Source: Snodgrassella alvi (GTDB lineage: Bacteria > Pseudomonadota > Gammaproteobacteria > Burkholderiales > Neisseriaceae). From it: DNA of 64,000 nt. Positions 56,131 through 64,000 of this stretch are shown one piece after another. The first letter of the stretch is position 1, and the number at the start of each line of letters is the position of its first letter. Location: the NCBI RefSeq assembly GCF_040741455.2, contig NZ_CP160328.2, positions 2,173,701 through 2,237,700 of the forward strand, read 5' to 3'. A program made the position numbers and the translations under genes. Below the pieces are notes generated by a model. It had not been told where the DNA came from, ran no database searches, and worked only from the letters and a program-made list of their open reading frames with translations.

Positions 56131-56702
56131 TTTCTTATTTAGAAAAAAGAATAATCTGACTATTTGTAGGTGATAAAATACAGATACAGTGATATGTTTT
56201 AGATAAATATTTGAAATATTAAATAATTCATGATTATTATAGAATCAGGCTGAAATCACAATTGCATTTTATAAATGAGATATACATCTGCTAACGTAGA
56301 ATGTATGTTTATCAGTTATGCTTGAAGCTATTACTGTTGAATAACGGCCACTTGAAATCAATTTCGGATTTTGTCTTAACCGATGATAGTTGCTGGTTTG
56401 CTCTCCCAAATATCATTCAAGTATAAGATGGCATAAAAAAATAAGAAATAATTTTAAAAAATATATAAATACAAATGATATTAATATATTGATAAATAAT
56501 GAAATCATTATAATTATATTCAATAATCCTAAACAATTCATTCAGACATCGATAGATAAAACGAGCTAAAGAATGCACAGATAAATCTTGAGCGGGATTT
56601 TGAACTTATAAATGATGAAAAACTTAAAAAGGGATTGATTTTTATAAAAATTGTGTGCAAGTAAAGTGTTAGTAGGATTTTAAATCCCGTAACCATCATC
56701 CT
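56131..56702. other. AT-rich gap between the tRNA operon and recG
   Basis: About 570 bases, very AT-rich, with stops in all frames. I see no gene, structured RNA or tRNA fragment, and no integrase or direct repeat of the tRNA 3' end that would mark an integrated element. Confidence 0.5.
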
Positions 56703-58739
56703 TTATACACCAAGATAAGCAGCTCGTTGCGCCAGCCAGCGCTGTAAATGCTTTCTGACCACTTGTGGTTGCTGATTAATCAGCAGTGGTGCCAGATTGC
56801 GGGCTTTTTCCAGTAAGGGCAAGTCCTCTTCCAAATTTGCAAAACGCAGCATTGGTACACCGCTTTGACGCGCGCCAAGAAACTCTCCCGGTCCACGGAT
56901 ATTCAAATCCTGCCGAGCAATCTCAAATCCATCGGTATTTTCATAAATCACTTTCAAACGGGCTTTTGCCAAATCGCTCAACGGTTCACTAAACAATAAA
57001 ACACAGCGACTGGCCGCAGAACCACGACCCACACGACCACGTAGCTGATGCAGCTGCGCTAGCCCCATCCGTTCTGCATGTTCAATGACCATCAAGCTGG
57101 CATTTGGGACATCTACACCCACTTCAATGACCGTTGTGGCTACCAGCACCTGTATCGTGCCAGCCGCAAATGCGGCCATCACTTCTGCTTTTTCCGTCGA
57201 TTTCATGCGCCCATATATCAGGCCAATGTTTAGCTGGGGTAATGCCGCTTGTAACTGGGCAACGGTATCAACTGCCGTCTGTAACTGTAATGTTTCCGAC
57301 TCTTCGATTAACGGGCACACCCAGTACACTTGCCGACCCTGAATGCAGGTATGTTGTACCAGTTTTTCAACTTCCTGCCGACGCGTACTGTTGACCAGTC
57401 GGGTCACTATAGGGGTGCGTCCCGGTGGTAATTCATCAATAACTGAGACGTCCAGATCAGCAAAGAAGCTCATGGCTAATGTGCGTGGTATCGGTGTAGC
57501 AGACATCATCAACTGATGTACATCACTGCCCTTATTTTTCAGTGCTAAACGTTGAGCTACGCCAAAGCGGTGCTGTTCATCAACAATGACTAAACCCAAA
57601 TTATGAAACGAAATATCTTCCTGAAACAGGGCATGTGTACCTACAGCAAGTTGCATTGTTCCATTTGCCAGCTCTGTTTTGGTTTTTTCTCTAGCTTTTT
57701 TGCGCACACTGCCCGAGAGCCAGCCAACTGTTATGCCTTGAGAGGCAAACCATTGTTGAAATTTCAGATAATGTTGTTCTGCCAGAATTTCTGTGGGCGC
57801 CATTATTGCAACCTGAAAACCTGCTTCCACCGCAATAGCGGCGGCCAGTGCACATACAATGGTTTTACCACTGCCTACATCTCCCTGTAATAGACGATGC
57901 ATTGGATGTGTTTGTGCCAGATCGGTTTTGATTTCATTAATAGCACGTTGCTGGGCACTGGTTAAAGCAAAACCTAAATTTGTCTGTAGAAGCTTGCTGA
58001 TGTGTCCATCACCAGATAAAGCTGCAGCATGTCCTTTTAATCGCTGCTGGCGTGCCAGCCGCATCGATAGTTGCTGTGCCAGTAACTCATCAAATTTCAA
58101 TCGTTGCCAGGCAGGTAAGGTGCCTTGATGTAAATCCTGTACTGAGTATTCTGGTGGAGGAGAATGCAGAAATTTCAGACTTTGTAATAATGGTGGTAAG
58201 TGCAATTGCTGCAATAGCTCATCAGGTAATGTATCGTCGTCAGGCAGATGTTTCAGTGCGGCCTGAATCAGCCGCCGCAATGCAGGTTGATTCAGGCCAT
58301 TAACCGTGGGATAAACAGGAGTTAGACTTTCTGATAGTCCTTGCTCAATATCAGTGCGGATTTTTGGATGCACCATTTCATCACCAAAAAAACCGTGTCT
58401 GATTTCTCCCAACGCCCGAATCACTTTCCCTTCTGCTAGTTGCTTTTGCTGACTGGGGTAAAAGTGAATAAATCGCAGATACAGAACATGTCCGGATAAA
58501 TCTTGTACTTGTACGATTAACTGCTTACGGGGACGAAACTGGATTTGCTGATGAATGACCGTGGCTTCAATCTGTACGGGAATACCGGCACGAGCATCGG
58601 CAATTGGGGTAATATGAGTTTCATCCTCATAGCGTAAAGGCAGATGCAGAGCCAGATCCCAGATATTATTGATATTGAGCTTGGCCAGTTTAGCCTGCGT
58701 GGCGGTACTGACAGGGAAAGGAAAATCTGCTGTAGACAT
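56703..58739 (-). CDS. recG: ATP-dependent DNA helicase RecG
   Basis: Regresses stalled forks and branch-migrates Holliday junctions. The N-terminal wedge domain is followed by Walker A LLQGDVGSGKTIVCALAAA, the helicase box LVIVDEQHRFGVAQR (DEQH), SATPIPRTLAMSFFADLDVS, VATTVIEVGVDVPNA and RVGRGSAASRCVL (QxxGRxGR-like). RQDLNIRGPGEFLGARQSG is the RecG-specific TRG-type motif. 678 residues, normal. Confidence 0.96.
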   Translation of the reverse strand: MSTADFPFPVSTATQAKLAKLNINNIWDLALHLPLRYEDETHITPIADARAGIPVQIEATVIHQQIQFRPRKQLIVQVQDLSGHVLYLRFIHFYPSQQKQLAEGKVIRALGEIRHGFFGDEMVHPKIRTDIEQGLSESLTPVYPTVNGLNQPALRRLIQAALKHLPDDDTLPDELLQQLHLPPLLQSLKFLHSPPPEYSVQDLHQGTLPAWQRLKFDELLAQQLSMRLARQQRLKGHAAALSGDGHISKLLQTNLGFALTSAQQRAINEIKTDLAQTHPMHRLLQGDVGSGKTIVCALAAAIAVEAGFQVAIMAPTEILAEQHYLKFQQWFASQGITVGWLSGSVRKKAREKTKTELANGTMQLAVGTHALFQEDISFHNLGLVIVDEQHRFGVAQRLALKNKGSDVHQLMMSATPIPRTLAMSFFADLDVSVIDELPPGRTPIVTRLVNSTRRQEVEKLVQHTCIQGRQVYWVCPLIEESETLQLQTAVDTVAQLQAALPQLNIGLIYGRMKSTEKAEVMAAFAAGTIQVLVATTVIEVGVDVPNASLMVIEHAERMGLAQLHQLRGRVGRGSAASRCVLLFSEPLSDLAKARLKVIYENTDGFEIARQDLNIRGPGEFLGARQSGVPMLRFANLEEDLPLLEKARNLAPLLINQQPQVVRKHLQRWLAQRAAYLGV

Positions 58740-58900
58740 GGTCAGACAGTTAAGAAACAGGAAATATCCTAGTTAACATAACACGATTACACGCATCATG
58801 CTATTCCTGCTGATACCATGTAGATGTAATAATTAAGAAACTTTGGCTGCCAAATAGTTTTTTATGAGCAAAACCAGAAATAGAGTTATATTAAGTATAA

Positions 58901-58950
58901 AAAATACCCGTTTTACAGATCGAGTTTTAATTTCGCTGCAAAACGGGTAA
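58901..58950 (-). terminator. Terminator of ilvD
   Basis: A perfect 10-bp stem, TACCCGTTTT (58905-58914) / AAAACGGGTA (58940-58949), has a 25-nt loop and is followed on the minus strand by TTTTTTATAC. It starts 13 bases past the ilvD stop. Confidence 0.85.
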
Positions 58951-58962
58951 TGTTTAGATTAA

Positions 58963-60831
58963 TTAATCCTGCCTCTCTACCTGAGATACATCACGAACTG
59001 CACCAGTATCGGCACTTGTAGTCATGGCGGCATAAGCGCGCAATGCAACGGAAACATGGCGTTGACGTTTTACCGGTTTCCATGCACGAGCACCACGGCT
59101 TTCCATTTCTGCTCGACGCTGCGCTAATTCTGCATCGGTGACTGCCAAATGTATGCGTCGCTGCGGAATGTCTATTTCAATGATATCGCCCTCATGCACC
59201 AGCCCAATATTGCCACCTTCGGCTGCTTCAGGAGAAGCATGTCCGATAGACAAACCGGATGTACCACCGGAAAAACGGCCGTCGGTGAGTAGAGCACAGG
59301 CTTTGCCCAGACCTTTGGATTTCAGGTAACTGGTCGGGTAGAGCATTTCCTGCATACCGGGCCCCCCTTTGGGACCTTCATAACGAATAACGACAACATC
59401 GCCAGCCACAACCTGATTACCCAGTATCGCTTCAACAGCCTCATCCTGACTTTCAAATACACGGGCACGGCCAGTGAATTTCAGAATACTATCGTCGACA
59501 CCGGCGGTTTTCACCACACAGCCACGTTCAGCCAGATTACCAAACAACACTGCCAAACCGCCATCCTGTGAGTAGGCATGCTCTTTATCACGAATACAAC
59601 CGTTTTCGCGATCTAAATCAAGCTCAGGCCAGATGCAGCTTTGTGAAAAAGCCTCAGTAGAGCGTACACCACCCGGAGCCGCCTGATAACGGTGACGGGC
59701 ATCAGTATTGGCTGGATCGCTGATGTCCCAATGTAAGATGGCTTCGGCCAATGTAGGCATATGTACAGTGTGTACACTGGTATCCAGCAAGCCGGCACGA
59801 TTTAGCTGGGACAGTATAGCCATCACGCCTCCGGCGCGATGAACATCTTCCATATGATATTTTTGTGTGGCCGGTGCCACCTTGCACAGACAGGGTACAT
59901 GCCGGCTCAACTGATCAATATCTGCCATTTTAAAATTCACACCAGCTTCAGTCGCAGCGGCAAGTAGGTGTAATACCGTATTGGTAGAACCTCCCATGGC
60001 AATATCCAGACTCATGGCATTATTGAACGCAGCCTTTGTTGCAATACTTCGTGGCAGCACACTGCTATCATCCTGTTCATAATAGCGTTTGGTAAGCTCA
60101 ACAATTCGTCGGCCGGCCTCAAGGAACAGTTCTTTGCGTAGACTATGAGTGGCCAATAGTGAGCCATTACCGGGTAAAGATAAGCCCAGTGCCTCTGTCA
60201 GGCAATTCATAGAATTAGCGGTAAACATACCCGAACATGAACCACAGGTTGGGCAGGCACTGCGCTCCACTTTAGCAACGGTTTCATCGCTGATTTTATC
60301 GTTACCGGCCTCAATCATGGCATCAATCAGATCCAGTTTGCGTGTGTGCTGCTGGCCGTCTGTAGTGGCGATGATTTTACCGGCTTCCATAGGGCCACCA
60401 GAAACAAATATAGTTGGAATATTGAGACGCATTGACGCCATTAGCATGCCCGGGGTGATTTTGTCACAATTGGATATGCACACTAAGGCATCAGCGCAAT
60501 GCGCATTAACCATATATTCAACGCTATCTGCAATCAAATCGCGTGAGGGTAGGCTGTAAAGCATACCTTCATGCCCCATGGCGATGCCATCATCTACGGC
60601 AATAGTATTAAATTCTTTAGCGATCCCGCCGGAACGCTCAATTTCACGTGCAACCAATTGACCGATATTGTGTAGATGTACGTGGCCTGGTACAAATTGA
60701 GTAAAAGAGTTGGCAATAGCGATAATTGGTTTGCCAAAATCTTGATCGGCGACACCGGTGGCGCGCCATAGTGCACGCGCACCGGCCATATTTCGCCCGT
60801 TTGTGGATGTCTGCGAACGGTATTGTGGCAT
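58963..60831 (-). CDS. ilvD: Dihydroxy-acid dehydratase
   Basis: Third step of branched-chain amino acid synthesis, dehydrating dihydroxyisovalerate and its isoleucine analogue. Fe-S ligands lie in [19 protein letters not shown] and [18 protein letters not shown]. The 5' blocks [17 protein letters not shown] and [17 protein letters not shown] and the 3' block [20 protein letters not shown] are conserved. 622 residues, normal. The other ilv genes are not in the window. It lies downstream of a decayed RDD gene. Confidence 0.96.
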   Translation of the reverse strand: MPQYRSQTSTNGRNMAGARALWRATGVADQDFGKPIIAIANSFTQFVPGHVHLHNIGQLVAREIERSGGIAKEFNTIAVDDGIAMGHEGMLYSLPSRDLIADSVEYMVNAHCADALVCISNCDKITPGMLMASMRLNIPTIFVSGGPMEAGKIIATTDGQQHTRKLDLIDAMIEAGNDKISDETVAKVERSACPTCGSCSGMFTANSMNCLTEALGLSLPGNGSLLATHSLRKELFLEAGRRIVELTKRYYEQDDSSVLPRSIATKAAFNNAMSLDIAMGGSTNTVLHLLAAATEAGVNFKMADIDQLSRHVPCLCKVAPATQKYHMEDVHRAGGVMAILSQLNRAGLLDTSVHTVHMPTLAEAILHWDISDPANTDARHRYQAAPGGVRSTEAFSQSCIWPELDLDRENGCIRDKEHAYSQDGGLAVLFGNLAERGCVVKTAGVDDSILKFTGRARVFESQDEAVEAILGNQVVAGDVVVIRYEGPKGGPGMQEMLYPTSYLKSKGLGKACALLTDGRFSGGTSGLSIGHASPEAAEGGNIGLVHEGDIIEIDIPQRRIHLAVTDAELAQRRAEMESRGARAWKPVKRQRHVSVALRAYAAMTTSADTGAVRDVSQVERQD

Positions 60832-60917
60832 GATGCATTCCCTTGTATTGTTTTTTATGTGTAAATGTAAAACAACTGTCAGCTATGGTACGCAGGCAGT
60901 TGATGTTTGTAAACTCA

Positions 60918-61451
60918 AAGCATGCTCTGATTACAATTGTTTTGGCTAGATAGTCTTCAAGCGTACGATGGAAATTCTCAGTATGAAACGCATTATCATA
61001 CAAATGACATAAAAATAGTGCAATCAGATTGGGTTGATTCAATGTAGGAATGATATCTGGATAGATAATCAAATTTATTGTTAGATTAATGACTATTAGC
61101 CCAAAAAAGACAATACAGAACGCATTAAAACTGTCCCTATAAACCTGGGATTGTTTCTGTTAATCACGATCACTATTATGACTATTAGTTTTTGCCAAAT
61201 TTTTGCCTTTTGGTACTCATTAATATACTCTGGCCAAAAAAAAAGATTATAAAGGTAAAAAAACACCTAATACGATATCGAATTTTTGAGCCATTTTGCT
61301 GTGGAATATTACACCAAAAAGGTAAATAAAATCGTTCCTAGCATTAATCACAGATATAAAATAAGTCAGTTAACGATAACCGTTATGGTACGTTTCTAAG
61401 GTGAAGCTAGTTCAACTTTAATTTCAGACTCATCGAATGAAAACGGCTCAT
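60918..61451 (-). pseudogene. Decayed RDD family membrane protein gene
   Basis: Read leftward from about 61451, fragments line up with the intact RDD gene at 62023-62601: VELASP followed by a stop where the intact copy has Trp, ILMSTKRQKFGKN against ILMSKKGQSLGKR and then several stops, NPRFIGTVLMRSV in another frame against NPGFIGTVLLREMV, and FHRTLEDYLAKTIVIR against LHRTLQDYLARTIVIK. Order and spacing are kept, but many stops and at least one frameshift interrupt it. It is the 3'-most and oldest-looking member of a tandem RDD family. Limits are approximate. Confidence 0.8.
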
Positions 61452-62022
61452 ATAAATATTTTGTGATTAAAAATTGGAAATTATCAGTTATATATATTGA
61501 TAAGATTCAGAACCAATAACAGCTGACAATGTGTAATATGATAATACTTATAAGAATCAACAGATGATAAAACGGTTAGCCGACTCGATATACATTAAAA
61601 CCTAGTATAAACAATTATTTTAGAAATAGTTCCAAATGACGCTGAACTTAGTATCTTATTATTTTATGGTAATATATTATTAACTGATATTAATGAGCGC
61701 ATATTGCAAAATATTTAGAAAAATTTTTTTTAAACTAATTTTCTTGATTTGCATAAATGTATTTGGTAATTTTTGTATTAAAAACATAATTTGATTAATT
61801 ATTTAAATTTATATAATAAGGTGAGTGAAAGCAAAGCATGATATGAATAAAGTTGTTTTCTATATTGATTATCTGTGAGTTGATAGAGCAGCTTATATCA
61901 CTGCTCTATCTGATTTGGTTAACTGACTCACTAATGCTTGTCATCATAGTTTAAAACAGTCTATGTTGTTTTAAAAATAAATTTATACATAAAAATATTT
62001 AGTTAATTAACACATACTATGT
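61452..62022. other. AT-rich gap with one hairpin
   Basis: No gene is visible. A perfect 10-bp inverted repeat GATAGAGCAG (61882-61891) / CTGCTCTATC (61901-61910) with a 9-nt loop lies 110 bases past the stop of the intact RDD gene, without a T-run on either strand. The rest is AT-rich with stops in all frames. Confidence 0.45.
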
Positions 62023-62601
62023 TTAGTTATTAACTTTGATTACTATTGTGCGGGCTAAATAATCCTGAAGTGTACGATGGAGGGTTTTTTTTCTAAAAAG
62101 CATTACTAGCAGAATAAATGGTATTAGATATTCAAAAAAATTACTGGTTAATGTGTCAGGAAAATTTAAGAGACCCACAAAAACAAACGTTAATATTAAC
62201 GAAACAATAGTGGCAATCATATTAAAAACCATTTCACGGAGTAAAACTGTACCGATAAATCCAGGATTTCGTCCATCCATGCCAATAACTTTGATATTCA
62301 TCATCCGCTTGCCTAACGATTGACCTTTTTTACTCATTAATATAATTTGCCAGATTCCATAAATGGTTAGCGGTATCATTATCCATAATACAGGACCTAT
62401 CAGATTATAACCTATAGATTTTGATCGAATCATTTCTATGATAAGGATGATTATTCCTGGTGTTACAACTATCGATGTCAACAGAGTATTGATGATGTAG
62501 GCGGCAATTCTGTTCCACGGACTAGCCAGTTCAACTTCTGTTTCTTTTTCAGACTGAGCATCCACGAGATTAGAATAAAAATTTTCGAGGTTATTAGGCA
62601 T
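62023..62601 (-). CDS. RDD family membrane protein (copy 1)
   Basis: 192 residues. After a polar start, ELASPWNRIAAYIINTLLTSI opens the first membrane segment. Further segments lie at about 45-60, 72-88 and 125-170. SLGKRMMNIKVIGMDGRNPGF and the ending TLHRTLQDYLARTIVI are RDD hallmarks. The first family Asp, in segment 1, is Asn here (AAYIIN); the Arg and the last Asp are kept. RDD proteins are membrane proteins of mostly unknown role, some linked to ion antiport. No ribosome site is strong. Confidence 0.87.
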   Translation of the reverse strand: MPNNLENFYSNLVDAQSEKETEVELASPWNRIAAYIINTLLTSIVVTPGIIILIIEMIRSKSIGYNLIGPVLWIMIPLTIYGIWQIILMSKKGQSLGKRMMNIKVIGMDGRNPGFIGTVLLREMVFNMIATIVSLILTFVFVGLLNFPDTLTSNFFEYLIPFILLVMLFRKKTLHRTLQDYLARTIVIKVNN

Positions 62602-62859
62602 AATAATTGTCTATCGGTTATTGTAAAGGATGGGTTAAGTTTATAATTCAATGCTATTATTTAAGCATTTAAAATCAAATATTCTAAAGATTGCTATTTG
62701 TTTTTTCAACGTTTTGAAAATTAATATTCAAAATAGTTGCTGAATTTCTATGTATTTTTTCTTAAGTTTTTAGATGTAAGTGGTATGTCAATATAAGAAA
62801 TAGTTGTAGCGTAATTTTTACTTAATCGACATTAATTATACAATCACAAATACAGTTGC

Positions 62860-63510
62860 TCATTTAGGGAGTGTAATTCTGATTCTTTCATCTTTAACGG
62901 TATTTTTAGTAGAAACAACAATGGTACCAGCCATAAAATCCTGAAATGTACGTCGGTTCCATTTTTTAATAAATACCATAGCAGGAACTAACATAAATAC
63001 AAAATATCCGATACCGAGTGTGATTAAACTAAAAACAATTACCAGAATTTGATAAATTAATTCACGCAAAATTACATTACGGGCAAAGCCTGGATTTTCT
63101 CCATTTGTTCGGATGACCCAGATTTTAAGTATGCGTTTACCTATAGATTGTCCGTATTTGCTCATCCAGTAAACCTGCCATAAAGTATAAACAATCAGTA
63201 CAATAAAGGTTAAACCAATAATAAATTTTGTGGCAGGCTGGCTTATCCAGCTTACAAAATCTAGATTTTGATACTGATGTAGATCAGTTGCATTATCTGT
63301 ATCGTAATCGGCATTATCTGGGATCGATAAACACATTTGAATATATAAAGGTATAAAAATCAAAGAAGTTAATACCTGATTGATCATTACGGCACTCATA
63401 CGATGGGCGGGGGAGGCCAGCTCCAGTCCATCTTTTGGCAGAGCAGGACAGGATTGCTGGTGTATGCCTAGATTTGAAACTGAAACTTTTATATTAGATT
63501 TATTTTGCAT
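62860..63510 (-). CDS. RDD family membrane protein (copy 2)
   Basis: 216 residues, a diverged tandem paralogue of the 62023 gene. ELASPAHRMSAVMINQVLTSL replaces the first segment, again with Asn where the family has Asp. SIGKRILKIWVIRTNGENPGF and NRRTFQDFMAGTIVV match the RDD pattern. An extra acidic loop (DNADYDTDNATD, about residues 70-82) follows segment 1. It is separated from copy 1 by 258 bases without a clear terminator. The role is unknown. Confidence 0.86.
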   Translation of the reverse strand: MQNKSNIKVSVSNLGIHQQSCPALPKDGLELASPAHRMSAVMINQVLTSLIFIPLYIQMCLSIPDNADYDTDNATDLHQYQNLDFVSWISQPATKFIIGLTFIVLIVYTLWQVYWMSKYGQSIGKRILKIWVIRTNGENPGFARNVILRELIYQILVIVFSLITLGIGYFVFMLVPAMVFIKKWNRRTFQDFMAGTIVVSTKNTVKDERIRITLPK

Positions 63511-63605
63511 AAAATTATCATGGAAATTATATACACTATTGTAAATATAGGATGAATTTTAAGCAATATATGTTAAATATTATGAATTATGATCAGTACT
63601 TATTT

Positions 63606-63637
63606 TGTAAAAAAAGCAGACTGTTTGTCAGTCTGCT
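63606..63637 (-). terminator. Terminator of nusB
   Basis: A perfect 9-bp stem, AGCAGACTG (63615-63623) / CAGTCTGCT (63629-63637), has a 5-nt loop and is followed on the minus strand by TTTTTAC. It begins 28 bases past the nusB stop. Confidence 0.88.
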
Positions 63638-63664
63638 TGTCATTCTGCAAAAATAAAACTTGTT

Positions 63665-64000
63665 TTAAGATGTAGTTCTCAGTTCGGCAGAAAGTTTATC
63701 CAGAATCCCATTGATGAATTTGTAGCCATCAGTTCCGCCAAAGGTTTTGGTAATTTCTATAGCTTCATTAATAATGACGGGATGGGGTGTTTCTGGCATA
63801 GCGGAAAGTTCATGACAAGCCATTAACAATACAGCACGCTCCACTGGACTCAGCTCGTCTTCATGTCGGTCCAGTAGCGGACGGATTCGTTTCATATAAT
63901 CGCGCTGATTGTTATAGGCACCGAAAAAAATCTGTGTAAATAATTCGCCGTCGGCTTTGGCAAAATACTCATTGTCACGAATATTCTGGGCAATAATGGC
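63665..64000 (-). CDS. nusB: Transcription antitermination protein NusB (5' end outside window)
   Basis: NusB binds boxA RNA with S10 and promotes rRNA antitermination. About 111 C-terminal residues are visible, open to the window edge: NIRDNEYFAKADGELFTQIF, then RDYMKRIRPLLDRHEDELSPVERAVLLMAC, NEAIEITKTFGGTDGYKFINGILDKL (the conserved VNGVLD-type end). The N-terminal part lies beyond position 64000. Confidence 0.94.
   Translation of the reverse strand, partial: AIIAQNIRDNEYFAKADGELFTQIFFGAYNNQRDYMKRIRPLLDRHEDELSPVERAVLLMACHELSAMPETPHPVIINEAIEITKTFGGTDGYKFINGILDKLSAELRTTS

Noticed and set aside
56131-56702. Integrated element next to tRNA-Glu
   Set aside because: The gap is AT-rich and gene-free, and the next gene is chromosomal recG; no attachment-site duplication is seen.
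60644-61072. 142-codon minus-strand frame at the ilvD 5' end
   Set aside because: It is a chimera: its first part is the decayed RDD C-terminus and the rest is an out-of-frame reading of ilvD.
1-64000. Neisseria-type DNA uptake sequences
   Set aside because: I looked for GCCGTCTGAA-like and known dialect 10-12-mers, especially in terminators. The terminator stems all differ and no repeated uptake word stands out; a k-mer count would be decisive.
1-64000. CRISPR arrays, insertion sequences, prophage or integrated elements
   Set aside because: No regularly spaced repeats, transposase, integrase or phage structural genes are visible. The tRNA pair at 55.9-56.1 kb has no adjoining integrase or repeated 3' end.

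Overview
The window looks like a stretch of chromosome from a betaproteobacterium of the family Neisseriaceae. This is an inference from protein sequence style, from Neisseria-like gene neighbours (pcnB-folK-deoxynucleoside kinase-panB, hda-HAD phosphatase) and from AT-rich composition. The low GC, the lack of any visible array of the Neisseria DNA uptake sequence and the gene content (pyruvate oxidase, PTA-domain malic enzyme, GABA and kynurenine catabolism) would fit a host-associated relative such as Snodgrassella; that genus is a guess. No phage, insertion sequence, integrase, CRISPR array or restriction system is visible.

Layout. 1-2.4 kb (minus): the 3' part of yebC, a low-molecular-weight tyrosine phosphatase and an unrecognised gene one base upstream of it. 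2.5-5.2 kb (plus): htpG behind a heat-shock-type promoter, then a small AT-rich DUF2628 membrane protein. 5.5-12.8 kb (minus): a five-gene catabolic run, gabT-gabD-gabP-kynU-amino acid permease, with an operator-like palindrome centred on the -35 box of its promoter. 13.2-15.7 kb (minus): a sugar-efflux-type MFS transporter and asparaginase. 15.9-20.4 kb (plus): gltX, mnmA, fadD. 20.7-22.8 kb (minus): purE, a TPR lipoprotein, an O-methyltransferase and a DUF3460 protein. 23-36 kb (plus): pcnB, folK, deoxynucleoside kinase, panB, thiD, ung, rep, slyD, glnE, hda, a HAD phosphatase and a GNAT acetyltransferase. After a 1.1 kb AT-rich gap come maeB and greB, then a moxR-DUF58-transglutaminase operon (40.3-44.1 kb). 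A second long gap with hairpins and a direct repeat precedes poxB and grxB (minus), hemF (plus), a ClC transporter (minus), an ABC-F ATPase and a PAT-type acetyltransferase (plus), crcB (minus), and a NUDIX hydrolase, gloB and dgt (plus). A tRNA-Arg/tRNA-Glu pair follows with a clear stable-RNA promoter and terminator. recG and ilvD (minus) come next, then a family of three RDD membrane-protein genes in tandem, one of them decayed, and the window ends inside nusB.

How the genes work together. Most of the window is housekeeping: translation (gltX, mnmA, two tRNAs), nucleotide metabolism (purE, dgt, deoxynucleoside kinase), vitamins (panB, folK, thiD), DNA maintenance (rep, recG, ung, hda), nitrogen control (glnE) and haem (hemF). 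The accessory theme is carbon and nitrogen from amino-acid-derived compounds and organic acids: GABA to succinate, kynurenine to anthranilate plus alanine, asparagine to aspartate, malate to pyruvate, pyruvate to acetate.

I found no clearly new biological system. The best leads are the gab operator/promoter, an orphan kynureninase inside the gab run, the RDD tandem array with its pseudogene, the unknown partner gene of the tyrosine phosphatase, and the two long structured gaps beside the central-carbon genes maeB and poxB.
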